From the NCBI GenBank assembly GCA_021234155.1, contig JAJEKV010000033.1, positions 7,616,635-7,680,634 on the forward strand: 64,000 bases of DNA. Reading direction: 5' to 3'. The notes under the pieces were generated by a model. That model ran no database searches. It was not told where the DNA came from and saw only the letters and a program-made list of their open reading frames with translations. Position numbers and translations under genes: made by a program. Of this stretch, positions 12,210 to 24,954 are shown piece by piece; position 1 is the stretch's first letter; every line of letters starts with the position of its first letter. This stretch comes from Isoetes taiwanensis. Taxonomy: Eukaryota; Streptophyta; Lycopodiopsida; Isoetales; Isoetaceae.

Positions 12210-13200
12210 CAATCTCAATGTTAAGCTGCTCTGTCGGGGTAAATTTTGAGTATGATCACGCAATTTTGTGAATATATGCGGGTCTCTCTAAGTTATTGAA
12301 TATGTAAACTGCATGTTGAATATGTGGCCAGTCTGCAATTTTTTTTTTTTTTTTTTGATGTGACCATATGCGTAACCACTTGAATATATGAACTTTGTGC
12401 TTCTTTAAAATTTTTGTATATTTTTTTTCTTCATTGGTTCGATTCTCTTGTTTATGCAAAGTGTTTTGTACACATAACCAATTCTTACAATTCAAAGCGA
12501 TATTACGCAATACCACGGAAGAATTAAAACAATTCAAATGATATTCACACAATTCAATTGATATTATACGCAATACCAAACATGCATACGACTCAAATTC
12601 TATTTGCCCTTTCCCATAGTTTATGGCTTGCACACAATCTTAAAGATCATCAGAGACCATTCAAGTGATTATACCACTAAAGAAAATTTGAACACTCTGT
12701 TGCAAATCTTAGCTCCTTTACCGGGTCATTGACCAATTTTGACTGGTCAATGGCGATCTTTTGAAATAGCTAAGTGCATCGACTTGAGAGAAAGTTTTAT
12801 ATCTACTTAAGTACATCTCTCAAGCATATAAACCAGCTGGATTCAACCGCGAAATACATTAAGACACTGCTAGCATTTGGCATTTGAAGTACCACAGTCT
12901 TTTTACGGAATTGGGAAACCGATTGCAAAGCGTATAACAAAGCTTCATTCTTGCAAGATCAAGGTATAGATTGGTTGCCATGTGCAACACGGAGGTCTAC
13001 ACCAACTCAATTGAGGGATTACGGGATGCGCAGCCAAATCTTACATTTCAAAATAAACACGCAACTAGTTCTTACTATTCAAACTAGATTACGCAATAGC
13101 AAAAAAGAATGAAACTTTTCTTTATTACTTGAATATGAATGTTACAATTGAATCTGAGTTTGGTTAGCACTAGCAATGCTTGTATGCTAGTAAAAAATTC
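12210..13200. other. AT-rich interval between the converging TnA genes
   Basis: No conserved coding sequence is visible. It includes a run of 20 T at about 12338-12357 and several short AT-rich open frames that match nothing in TnB. Confidence 0.5.
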
Positions 13201-13559
13201 ATTTGGTTCCATTTCTCATTGAAGAGCTTCGGTCGCGGGCTCATCCTCATCTACTAAGCTATCGCATAAAGACTACTCTTGTGCTCCAAAACTTCGATCT
13301 AAAAGATGATCATGAACATCCTTTGGAAGTTTGTATATGTTTTCACTTACGAGGCACCATATCAAAGCAACCGCGACATGACCAAGTGGGCGTATGCATT
13401 GCACTCTGGTGCATCTTCAAACAATTCAAATTCACTACCTCCTAAAACTTATAATACTTACGAGAGGACCACTTCTCTTCTAGCAAATTTAGCACCCCAT
13501 GCATCTTTAAAGGCCCTCTCTACAATGTGTTTTTAGGCTTAGTGCATTTGATGATGTAG

Positions 13560-16500
13560 AATCTACACATTCCTTGTTGTTGGCCTCGGATGAGTGCTTG
13601 CAAAATTATCCCCAACATCAACTACATGAAACCCATTCATGATCCCCTTCATAGATAGGACCACGTAATGTTTCCAGCTCGTCTTGACACACACGGAATT
13701 AGTTGAGAATAAACCCAAGATCCTATTACGCTTTTGTTTATGCACTTCCCAAACTTTCACCTTAGCGGTAATTCTGAAACAAGGCGAAATCCATATGAGC
13801 AACTTTGAGTAGGGTCATTGGAATGCCGGTCGATACAATGCAACTTTACGGAACACGTTAATGTCTTACAATCATGGTTTCACTTCTATCAACCTCATTG
13901 ATAGCTATCTCCCAAAAATATCTGCAAAAGGAATCATGTAAAATAACATGCAATGCAAACAACATGTAAAACACGAACTCTTGTGTACACAAGGATGATC
14001 TCCTTCATTGTCACAATCGACTTAAAATGTGCTCTGCAAAACACAAGCGCATCATGTGCATTCCTTAGTGGTCTTGAATTCCTCTTCAACATCTCATGTG
14101 TGAGGGCTCTTTTATTCTGACACCGGCACCATCATGCTCACCTGCAAGGATTGATTCTGAGAATTTTAAAGAAATGCCAATTAAAAAAGAACCAATAGAC
14201 TAAAATAAAAGTAATTACCTTTGCCATGATATGATGCAAAAGAAATTCCGATGTATTGGTTTTCGATTAACTTTGAAAAGAACACACCTAGGAAGTAGAA
14301 CATCCTTGCTCCTTTAAATTGATGGGAACATCCATCGGACCACATGACATGATTCTTGTAATGGACACCCTTGTCGACAAAGGAAAACTACATGTTTTTG
14401 CAAACAATGTTGAGCGAAGAGTACATCATGTTCTCTATCATCACTTATGTAAAAATGTGTTTCCTTAATGATCTTTCTATTACGTTACGTAGAAGGTGGA
14501 GCATGCCTATATGTGATGTGCACCAAAATGGTGCATTGGTCATTCCTCAATGCAAGCTTTGTATTTCTTGTTGGATTTTGAAGGTGTAGTTCTCTGCAAA
14601 GTCAATCAACTGAAACTATAGTGTCCTTTGGAAAAGGCGCCAAACACTCCCTAAAGCTGTTTTGCTTGCCATCGGCTTCATAATTATGAGGGATGAATGG
14701 AATGAGGAAGGTATCGACAAATTGGAACAACTCTGCTCTTGGTGTAGTCTTGTAAACAAGCTTGTTGGCGGGGTTTGGGAGCTTCCTACAAAAGAAGAAA
14801 AACATATATCGATTACCACCTTTTTGGATTTAACATTTCAAGTTACTTGTAATACCTTCTTCTTAGCCTTGGGATCTTCTTTTCGACTGAATTCTCATCA
14901 ACGGTCTTACCGGCACCACCTTTCTTACGTCACGAATTCTCGGCCCGGCCGGTCTTGCCCGGCCACCACCTTTCTTGACCCGCCGGCCTTTGTTCTTCCT
15001 GCTGGTCTTCTCGTGACTCCTTTCTTCTTAACAAGTTTTTCCTTCTCACCAACCTTCTTAAGATGCTCTTCATCTATGCTCTGTCCCATTTTAACTATTG
15101 CTATAAGAATGGCAATTGGCAATACCAAACTCTATTAACATTATTTCATCATTAGAAAGCGAGAATGTTACCTTGTCCTCCTCATAAACTGTTATGTTCA
15201 AAAAGAAGAATTTGAGCTGAAAAAAAATATCTCATTTAAGAATAACAATTTGAATTACCTTATCAAATGTCTTCCAATCTACTTGATGGTTCAACTTGTA
15301 ATCTCTTTCTTTTGGACAAGTTGGCACTTTGTTTTTTCCACAAACCTTGCATTTAAGCGTGACAATTATGTTGATGCCACTCTTACGATTCATCCTTAGG
15401 ACATACCAAAGATCTCCAAAGCTCGAGAGGTTGAAGCATATGTAGCTTTAGATGCATTGCGGGGTTGGTCCTATACCACATACATCACAATTGCATGTGC
15501 AATTTGGCCCATGGAGGTCTGATCTAATCTTACTTTGTTTATGGCTGTCTCACAAAGTCAACTCTCAAATGGTAGATCTGGCCCGACAAGTCTCTCTATC
15601 TTTTACCTTCACGACATATGGAGGCTTTAGAGCATGGAATCTTTGTAAATGATATTTGAAAGTATGGATATTGCCTTTCAAATCGTTGGAAGAAAACTTC
15701 TTGCGAAAGCTTGACAACAACATATCAACAACCTTAAGTTGAAAATCTTAAACCTTAACAATTTGAAAACAAATTGCTTTAAAATTACATGTCTCTTCAA
15801 AGAAAGTGTAGTGCATGCAATATCTTCTTTCCGAAGTTGCTTTTATCTTGATGACATGTTTCTTACATGGGGAAACTCTTGTATTGTGTCTCCAAAAATC
15901 CACCACTAGTTTTCTCTCGTCATAAGAGAGTTTGTCACATCTAATCTTATTTTTGAACATGGACCATGGACCCTCACCAAGTTCAGCATCTACTCTTCTT
16001 CTTCGGCGGTTGTGACAATCTTTACATTTGGGGCATAGAGTTACGGAGAAAGCTGATTTGTTAATATTGGTATTGGCGGCATAAACCATGGCAGCATTTC
16101 TTGCCCTCTTAATATCTGTTTTCTTCTCATTCTTATGATGCGCAAAAGAGTTCTTTAAATTCTCCACAATTTTCTTCATTCTGATTCATCCTTGGAGTTA
16201 GGAACAACAAGTTCGGGGTAGCCACTTTTCTACCGGACTTAATTATCTCTTTCCTATCCCTACAACTTGCATTACCAAGAACCTTTTTCACCTTCAACAA
16301 CCTTTTTTTTTGATAGCATTCTCTTCTTCCATGTGCTTAGATCACCTTGGAGCAATGCTTCTTCATCTGCTGCAATTTCCCTTTCCCTCTTAAGCTCTCT
16401 CTCTTTTCTCCTTAACTCAGCTCTATACCTTCTAAAAGCATGACAATCACTAGAAAAAAAAGAATGCGAAATGAAAAAAGTCAAAGAAACCTTCAAATCA

Positions 16501-17265
16501 TGCAAACCTTGCTTACCTTGAAAATGAGGTTGATCATGACATTGGGTTCCTTGTGTATTATCTTGGTGACACCCTTCATAACAAGAAAGACAACAAAGAT
16601 TAGCAAAAGAAAAGTTCAAAAATAAAATTCAAAGGAATCAATTCCTTGAAATCGACTTAAAGAAGGTTGCACACCTTCTTCACTTTGGACATCTTGAGTT
16701 CCACTGTTGGCGCCACCCTTGAGACTCTTGGAAATCACCTTCATGGTAAGAAGGTTGCAAATCTTCATGAAATCACGACTCTTCATTGTCTCCATAAGGT
16801 TCGGGATTGTGACGATAAACATTTTCTAGAATTAAAGCAAACATCAACAAATAAGGAAAAGAAATCAACAACAAATATGTAAGTTCAAAATTACACGAAT
16901 CTATAGGAATTGATGTAGCCATATGTAGCGATCTTGTCCGACTTCTTTTCGGTTCAAAGCAAACTTATAGATTAATATGCATTTTGACATACATGAAAAT
17001 GAAATGCATCATGATCCTCAATTACCATGGTAAATATCTAGCACAAATTAAAGCATCTGTTCTTGAATCTGCACTTGCGGATTCTTGACAAATTACATCG
17101 ACAATTAGGGAACAAGCGCCAAAAAATTTTTGGTCGACTCTGGAAAAAAACTTGGAGGCTAGATAGCGGTTTTGCAACATCAAAATTAACTTGATTCTTG
17201 CACACGGATGCACGAAAAGCTTCTCTCCATTCCGCCATAGGCGAATTGGAGAAATCTAGCGACAA
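13560..17265 (-). pseudogene. TnA transposase (DDE-like), with introns, decayed
   Basis: Minus-strand motifs in the same order as the TnB transposase: VDFWRHNTRVSPCKKHV (ORF 15748-16179); KCKVCGKNKVPTCP (about 15335); DFAENYTFKIQQEIQS (14600 region); WSDGCSHQFKGARM (14330-14343 region); HGKGEHDGAG (split by an intron). The Asp residues of DFAEN, SDG and HDG are the likely catalytic triad. A 77-base intron (14142-14218) with GT and AG ends restores HGK-GEHDG. A zinc-type Cys pattern precedes the first Asp. Exons upstream of 16200 are less certain. Stops and frameshifts make it non-functional as it stands. Confidence 0.65.
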
Positions 17266-17499
17266 AAGAAATTCATGGTAGTTATACTCACGAAGAACTT
17301 CAAAACCGCCAAATTTACTTTCAAATTGCTTGCGAACATGGCGTCATCACCTACGCACCCAACCGCGGATCAACAACCCTTCAGCCGGATTCTTTGAAGT
17401 GGCAATTTCACGGGCTTCGGATCGACCAGCGAATTTGGCGCCCGGGAGGAAATGGCGGGTGAAGTGCTATAATGACGAAAAAAAATCCTTCACCGAAAC

Positions 17500-19470
17500 C
17501 CGGCGGGTCCCCACATAAAAAGTTGAGTACCTTAATAAAAAACACACCCCAATATTGTTTCAAATTTTGAAAAGTACCTTTTTATTCTCTTCACACAAAG
17601 CCTCTACTAATATAATTCTTATGATCTTGTATTGTAGCCCATATGTTGATCAGTTAAAGCATGCAAAAGCCAATGGATCTCATAAAAGTTAACTCTGGAA
17701 AAAGTAAAAGCCTTAATCTATGCCATTATTTTTCATCTATGTATTTTTTGGTTTGTATTATTGAATCTTACTCATGACCATAGGAATTTGAGGAGTTAGT
17801 CAAGTTTACTATAACGAGGGAAAGGGATAAAAAAATGAATAAAAGTAAAGAGGTTGAGTGAACATTATGAATTCATCACACTTTGTGACAAGGCTTGGAA
17901 AAATTGGAACACTATTTGGGATAGATGGATGGAAAAAGAAATTGAATGATTCAACGGAAATCCACGAAAATCCAAAATTGGACATTTTCAACATCCCATT
18001 TATGAGAAAGGTGCAAGGACTAGGCACCTTGCTTGATATGATTGAGCTTCTGAAAAAGAATACTAAGTGGTGAAGTATTGTTGAAAAAAAAAAAGAAAAA
18101 AGGCATGATCTTATGGATTTAGATGATTGTGCAGCTTCCTATAAGAAAAAAGCGGGCAATGAAACATGGTGTCACCCAATTTATCAATCTTTGTGAAAAA
18201 CTTAGATCTTTGATTATCAGGGAACATGCAATGGCCTTTAACATCAATGATGAAGATCTCAAGTTTTATCTCTATGTCGTCGAGTTATCTCTCTTCCTTT
18301 CATCAAAAGAACAAAAAAAGATGATTTGCGAAGCTTGTTAAAAAATCTTGAGGAAGTAAAATGGGAATAGAAACTTCGAAAGTTTGACCCCAAAGATGTG
18401 AATTACTTTGAGTTATCCATAGAGCTGTAAAGGTTTTGGTGGTAGGAATCTTCCAAAAGCACCTACTAGTTTATTTGCTCTTGATTTGTATTCCACTTTG
18501 GAAGTAAAATAACGTGGGATGCAAATGATTTTGAAACAATTTTGGAGGAAATACTCGGATATGACATTGCTAAGCAAGTATACAGTGTGTATCCTATCTC
18601 CAATGGGTCCCCAATATTGTGTAGCGGTCTCATCGGCTAATTCAATAGAAGGGGATAAGCAAATTAATGAATGGTATATATGAACATCAAGTGATATCAA
18701 AATCGAGAGATTATCCAGATTAGCGGTATTTCCTATCTTCGATAGTTATGATTTCAAAACACAGGGGCGTGTGTTGTAGAATCTAAGCGATGTTATCTTG
18801 AAGAAGTCCATTGAAATCTGCTATACTATTGATAAGAAATTGAATTGTGATTGGGAATAAGCAGTTATGTATGAAAAGCCTTCCTATTACGATGTGGGTT
18901 TTGAATGGAGGACACATTAATGTAGTTCGATAAGACCACAAGTTGCAAAGTATCGATAGACTCATTTTGTGAAGAAACGGACTATGATATGTGAATGGTA
19001 TCTTCATGGTACACTTGCTCAAGCAGCTATATGCTTTGGATATAAAGCTATTTCCATCGTGGCCAGAGTCGAGAGAAGATATTTTGTGACAAGTTTTTAT
19101 ATAATGTTGTGAACTTTGTTAAAAGAAAGAAGGAAGCTAAGGAAGTGGAAATTGAAGAAGAAACGGGATGAACATCAGAATAGTGGTGATGAAGACAGAT
19201 GAAAATGATGAGTGTTCATTAGAGGATAACAATCAAGGAGGCTGTCTTACGAGAAACCACTTTCGATAACAATGCAAAAGAAGCAGCTCTCTTGTTTGCT
19301 AGACAACAAAAAGCTGTGTAAGCATCTTCTCTTGCCCTTCCCATAGTGTTTTTCCTCCATTCTTCCTCCTCTTATCATTCATTCATCCTTTTCTCCTCTT
19401 CCTTCATTGATTTATTTTAAACTATTGACTAACCAATATGTATAGTAACTTATCTCATTTTGCTTCTCTA
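17500..19470 (+). other. Degenerate plus-strand coding sequence, unassigned
   Basis: Several short plus-strand open stretches could be exons of a decayed gene, for example 17858-18073 (HFVTRLGKIGTLFGIDGW), 18123-18341, and 18560-18650 (YTVCILSPMGPQYCV). A plausible intron with GTAAG donor (about 19318) and TCTCTAG acceptor (about 19472) precedes the FCP1-like segment. I do not recognise a family. Confidence 0.35.
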
Positions 19471-19479
19471 GGTTTGGAA

Positions 19480-20318
19480 TCTGAAAAAAGATCCTAAAGA
19501 CCTTCAAGAATCTAGAGATAATGTCCTTTGAAGATGATGTAGAAGATATACTTTGCATTGAGTTGGACCATGTCAATGGGAATGAAATGGGCAATATTGA
19601 GGAAATTGAGAATGGTATCGACAAGATAGACAATATAGATGGAGGCAACTATAGACAAGAAGAATGTCTTTGTTACTACTAACCCATTTGTTAGGTAGGA
19701 AGCTGTTAATATTGGAAGTTAATGGAGTTCTTTTGTATTCATGTCAGAAAGGACAAAGCTTCAGAGATACCAAGCAAGCAGTACCAATCGAAACAGAGAC
19801 AAACTATATATTTCTTCGTCCTAGAGTACATGAGTTCATTCAGTCATGCTTATTTGGTCAGTTCGAGACTTGGAAAGTATCAGGTTAGCTTTGGGCAAAT
19901 TTCTCCCGGCTTTGATTATGCAATCTTTTGTGTTTATTTGGTCCCCAACTTGGTGTGTTGAGTCCGCATTAAGCTCAAGGATGGAAAAAAAATCTTTGTT
20001 TTTAAGAGCTTAGAGAAGGTATATGACAAGTACTTTGGAAAATATGACTCAGAGAATACATTTATACTTGATAGCAATGCTTACAAGTGCTATTACAACT
20101 TGAATAATGCTTGGTTTGCAGAACCGTACTTGGTATCTAATCATATGACAGATGATTATTTGATGAGCAAATTATTTCCTAAGTTGGAGATTGTAAGTGC
20201 ATCATACAATCTTGTGGAGGTTTTACAATCTTTCCCAGAAATGACAAAGATAAGCGATGATGACTCGCAAGTGATAAAGATCTTGGATAGAAGGTTCTTT
20301 AATACGGAGTTGGATTAA
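19480..20318 (+). pseudogene. FCP1/HAD-like phosphatase domain, decayed
   Basis: The open piece at 19664-19888 contains LLILEVNGVLLYS followed by LRPRVHEFIQSCLFGQFETW. This resembles the start of plant FCP1-homology (NLI-interacting-factor-like) domains, whose usual motif is (L/V)DxNG and RPxxxEF. A second piece (about 19960-20318) reads VFKSLEKVYDKYFGKY, then FILDSNAYKCYYN and a proline-tyrosine segment, matching the family's C-terminal half. The nucleophilic Asp is replaced by Glu (LEVNG), so catalysis is unlikely. A frameshift or an unrecognised intron separates the halves at about 19885-19960. It may be a captured host gene or a real host pseudogene. Confidence 0.55.
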
Positions 20319-21472
20319 TTCCTATTGAATATGGAGATTCAAATTGTATATTCTATAAATTAATGGACTAAGTTCAGTGCATTCTACTATTTCTCTTTTT
20401 TATCTTGGAAACTAATTCTCTATTTCATATATCTCTATGTTTTTCATAAAAATGTTGCCATGGCTAGAAGTATGATTGCTTCAAAGTTGTTAGCCTTGTA
20501 TTTAAGTATTGTACAACTATTTTTAATGACATGCATATTACAATGTATAACTCGGGAGTTAAATAAAAAGAAAATGGGAAGTGGGTATCTCTCAATTTAA
20601 TAGCATATGTCTTTAACTTTAACAATTTAAAACTACCTATTATTGCAAAGGATTCACAAGTGATACAGAAAACCACATTCTCATTCTTGTCATATCTCAT
20701 CCATTCCCAAGTTTTAACCACTTAAACATCACTTGCGGACTGGAATCTCTTTCTTCCTCATTTCCACTTTCATCTTCTTGCTATCTAAACCATTCTTCTC
20801 TCTGTTTATCTTCTTGAATATATGCAGCAAATTTGGCCAAGAATTCATCTACTAATCTTTCTCTTACCTCCTTTCTCCTATATGGCTGCTAAACCTGAAT
20901 GTGTCATGTATAAATAAATATTAGAGCAGAACTTTAAAGAAAATGAAGAATAGGAAATAGAAACTTACTTGTATAAAGAAAGAATATCTTTGATTGGAAG
21001 TAGAGCACTAATGTAGATATGCATGTACAGAATGGCTTCCACTTGTGATGTCTTAGAAGAGCACAGTTGCACCTTCACACTCACCGTTATTGCTCCCAAA
21101 TGACTACAATTAAGTCCTCCTTAAATTCATATTGCCTTAAATAAGGCATTAATCCTCAAAATCATACCTCTAAAATCATGTGCTGTGACAGTGGTAGTGC
21201 CAGATGTATGGAGCCCAGAGCCACCAACAAGGCAACCGCATTCTCATAACTCTTCAATTCAATGCACTGCAACTGAATCATATGCTAAATGCTATCTATA
21301 GATCTACAATCTGCTATTGCAAATCTACTTTGCCTTTGTCGCCATCCACACCCAGGCCTGGCCAGGCTAGGGCATGGCCTTCGCCTTCCCAAAATGACCT
21401 TCGGCCAGATTCTTTTTTAGTGTAAACTGTATTAAAAAAATTCACAATATTCAATGTTTTTCCATTTAGTAT
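20319..21472. other. Interval without recognised genes
   Basis: AT-rich sequence with only short, unrelated open frames. I see no repeat, RNA gene or transposon terminus. Confidence 0.5.
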
Positions 21473-22132
21473 TGTAGAGGTGGCTCCGACCTACACATAC
21501 TTAGGGATCGAGTTCTCTATTACCGCCCTGTTGGGGTGGTCACCACACTCACCACTCACCACACTCACCACTATTGAGGTGGTATAGGAGATTGTATACC
21601 ATATATGGAGGGATATACGCACATGCACGCGTGCAGGATATTTGCACGTATGCATTGTGGTGTGCAAAGGGTATTATCATCGGCTAGTTTGTACTTTGCG
21701 GTCCCCCCCTGTCCCGGTGAAGGCGACGGCCTGCACCAGGTTAATAAGACAAAAGAGCTGAACAAAAAACACTGTTCTTTTGTCGCGACATTGGGGTTGA
21801 TTGCATTGTTGGTGGTTGAATTATGTGCCCGTCCAGTGAGTTTATTGTCTTATTTGGGCTGTTGTTTGTTTTGTGCGTCGCCTTCACACGGAGGCGGGCC
21901 GTCGCCTTCAAGGACGGGGGAGGCGCAAAGTACAAGTCTCCCTTATCATCACCGTGTTATCTGAGCAGAGAGAGAAGAACAGGGGGATGGTGTATTGAGA
22001 GAGAGAGTATTTTGCTTGATCTAGCTATGGAGATGATGAATCTTTGTGTTGTGCATTGCCTTGATCTGATAGATTGAGCTTGGATTGTTGGGTTTTCATC
22101 CTTCTTGCAAGGTTAGAGTCCAGGCTCTAACA
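21473..22132 (+). repeat. G element 5' LTR (candidate)
   Basis: A stretch of about 660 bases from TGTAGAGG to CTCTAACA, ending immediately before a TGG-starting primer site and upstream of gag. No 3' LTR is in the window, so the start is only the nearest sensible TG. It contains a CACCACTCACCACA-type repeat (21540-21575) and a large inverted repeat (21692-21933). Confidence 0.4.
21692..21933. repeat. Imperfect inverted repeat (foldback) in the G LTR
   Basis: Arms of about 42 bases: 21692-21735 (TTGTACTTTGCGG ... GAAGGCGACGGCC) pairs with 21890-21933. Further partial pairing lies inside (AATAAGACAA with its complement near 21845). It may be a MITE-like insertion within the LTR. Confidence 0.6.
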
Positions 22133-22135
22133 ATT

Positions 22136-22150
22136 TGGCGACCACGTGCT
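22136..22150 (+). other. G element primer binding site (tRNA not identified)
   Basis: TGGCGACCACGTGC begins three bases after the candidate LTR end. The TGG start is as expected for a site complementary to a tRNA CCA end. I cannot name the tRNA. Confidence 0.4.
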
Positions 22151-22601
22151 TTCGATAGACCATTGATCGGCAAAATTTCCATTGGAAAAGGAGTTGTTAC
22201 CATTTGTATTGGTGATCGTCGGTAAAGAACAACACCAAGGAGCAATTTCTTTGTGTGAAGGGGATTTTGCTGTAAGTGATTTGCGGGGCAAAATTTGACA
22301 ACGAGAGCATAGTTTTATGCCCAAGAGAGGTAAGAAGGATATTCCACCAAGCTCCATCGTAACAACAAGAAGGGGACCGGTGAGTCAATCTTTGGGCTCA
22401 AAATTGCATCAAGATTCAATTTCGTTTTCAGATTTGGAAGCAGATCTGGGATCTAATTCTCGAGATCCGGGGAGGTTTTGATTCCATTTACCGATCTAGA
22501 AGGTAATCAATTTTGTTTTTCAAGTTGAAGGAGATTCAATTTCGTTTTCCAATTTCAAGAAACCCAAGAAGAGATAGATGGTTGTATTATGATATGGGGT
22601 T

Positions 22602-23795
22602 TTGAGGATAATGGGGATTCCAAAGTTTGATGATCTAGTAGATCGGGATCCTTTGAAGCATATTGTGAAGTTTGAGAGGTATTGCCTGCAATGTAAGTTC
22701 CCAGCTGGTGATTATTTGCTTTGGTTTCATAGTTCTTTGCAAGATTCAGTGGAGGAATGGGCACAAACTCAGCCAGATACCATGACATATCAGGAATTAA
22801 AGGAAGCTTTCATTGCTCATGATAAGGATAAGACTATGGAAAGGTGGACCAATTTCACACAAAAGGAAGATGAATCAATTAGAGAGTATAATCAGAGGTA
22901 TATTGCGGTTCTCAAAGCCGTGGTTCATTGGAAGATTGCAAGGAGTGATGAAATGGATATTCAATGGTATGTGAAGGGGCTGAAACGAGCTATTGCTCAT
23001 AAGTTGAAGGCCAAACAGCCTACAACATTACTAGAGGCACAAAGTATGCTCTCAAGGCTGAAGATAAGCTGGGATACATTCATGAAGTTGCTGCTCCAGA
23101 ACATAAAACAGAGGATATTGCAGCCAAGATTTCTAAGCTTACAATTGGTGAGAAGCCAAGGGAGGTACAATTTATTACTTGTGAGTATTGTGGGTCTATT
23201 GGACATTCTGATACTACATGTAGATTGTTGAAATTCTGCTCGCCAAATAAAGGGCCATAATTATCAAGAATGTAGGGAGAAGAGATTCTTTGAGAGGGCC
23301 AATCCGGTATTTGCTGTTATGCAACAAGCACCACCTATTCCTATTCAACCAATGCAGGCAGCACCTATTATACCACAAGTTCCAATGATGCCACAAGCTC
23401 CAATTGCCCAACAAGCTCCAATGAGTTCCACACAAATGGTGCAGCCAAAACAGGGATGGTATCCAAGTAAGGCTCATTTGTATTGCAAGTTATGTGATAA
23501 ATTCAAGCATGATGAGAGTACTTGTTGGAAAATTCATGGGAAACCAGAATGGGCAACCAACAAGTATCCACCAAGGCAGCAAGTGTTTGAATCAGTACCT
23601 CTTCCTAATAATGATGTTCGCATTCAAGATGCAAAGTACATTGATAATCCTCAAGTTAAGGCTCTTATTGAGGAGCTTAAGAAACAAGAGAAAGCAAAAT
23701 CAGTAGTAAATTGTGGATTTGTTGAGGTAGACAGTGACCCATTTCAGCAAGAAGAAGAGATTGGAGAAGTAAATGCGGTTACAAGATTATAAAAG
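22602..23795 (+). pseudogene. G element gag
   Basis: Residues 1-150 of the first frame (22602-23231) are a retrotransposon capsid domain: FDDLVDRDPLKHIVKFERYC, then W(F)HSSLQDSVEEWAQ and a REYNQRY motif. The frame breaks near 23050. A zinc knuckle CEYCGSIGHSDTTC (23176-23217) follows, then a Pro/Gln/Met-rich stretch, then a second knuckle CKLCDKFKHDESTC (23483-23524) in the second frame (23319-23792). Both knuckles fit CX2CX4HX4C. It would bind and package the element RNA. One or two frameshifts separate the parts. Confidence 0.8.
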
Positions 23796-24129
23796 GTGGT
23801 GCAAGAACCAAGAGTAGTGCCAAGAAAAGACTAAGACCTCTTTTCCAAAGGCTTTGAAGGGACAAGCTTTGAAGGTATCAACACCTAAGAAGGTGAAATT
23901 CAATGTGTTGCCCATAGAACAGTTTTAGTCTATAGAAGAAAATCAGCCCATAGTAATGCCTCCTATGGTGAATGAGGAAATTCAAAATGAAGATGATGTG
24001 ATCAGCCAAGTTTTGGCCACTAAAGTTACACTTACTCTTGAGCAATTGATGCATTATTCTCCAAATTTGTTGCAAGAGTTAGGGGAGAACAAAATCAGAA
24101 ATTTCAGTCCAACAAATCATCTCAAATGA

Positions 24130-24480
24130 TACCAATAAGAGTAGGATGGAGCCATCAGCCGGCAATCAAGGATCGGGCCATTTCTTTGTGATGTGAGTAT
24201 TAATGGATATTTAATCAAAGGCGCCAACATAGATACCGCAGCGGGTGAATGTAATGCCTTACCATATAATGCTTCAAGTTGGATTGAAAATGATGGAACC
24301 CGACAACTATGATGCTCAAAGCATTCAATCAAATGAAGGTGCAGTCTATGGGAGTCATAAAAATGTCTTATGCAAGGTCTATGAGGTGGAAGCAATCTTG
24401 GATTTCATGGTTTTGAAATTTCGAGAGAGTATGCATCTTGAAACTTATACTTTGTTCTTTGCCGTACATGGTTAGATGCC
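24130..24480 (+). pseudogene. G element aspartic protease
   Basis: The region reads RPFLCDVSINGYLIKGANIDT and then sGECNALPYN, a retropepsin-like segment with the active Asp in a DT(A/S)G context. The frame is shifted at about 24236. A tail (ETYTLFFAV) follows. It would mature the polyprotein. Confidence 0.55.
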
Positions 24481-24954
24481 GTACAAGCTGAAACTTCATG
24501 GACGGCGTGAAATGAACATCTTTCAAGGGAACACAAGGTTACTATAGATCATCCTCTGAAATCAACAAAAGGTACCTTTCTTTGCAATCCTTCTTTGAGC
24601 AGCCCTTGGTTAGAAATCAGCAAAGAGAATGCTATGGTGTCAGTGACAAGGTCTTAGTTGTTTTCATGTCTTGGAAGTGGGTGACAAGGAAGATAAGACT
24701 TTGTACAAGTGGTTAAAAGGTACCCAAATTTCAGAAATATGTCATTTACTGACAAGTTCTGAGATAAGTATATCCAAAGACTTGAAAGTATTGATGAAGG
24801 TGAGTTACAAGAGACTCTTGTAAACATGCGGGGAGGAGTCCATTCAAAGACCCATTGGTGAGACTTTATTTCAGCAAGGTATTGATCAAAATCAAGTAGA
24901 AATGTTGATTTTGACATCAAGCATGGATGGAATAAGCAATCAACCCACTATGGA

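Larger units (their letters stand above)
10754..17500. mobile_element. TnA: degenerate two-gene DNA transposon (approximate right end)
   Basis: AT-rich region with a plus-strand gene on the left converging on a minus-strand transposase on the right. This is the mirror image of TnB (25595-34991), and both of its genes resemble their TnB counterparts. The left end is cut by the E1 insertion. I could not find a terminal repeat like that of TnB on the right, so the end near 17500 is an estimate. The two copies are far apart in sequence and do not look like recent duplicates. Confidence 0.6.

Noticed and set aside
12256-12633. 125-residue minus-strand open frame
   Set aside because: AT-rich, contains a long homopolymer, low complexity, and not conserved in TnB.
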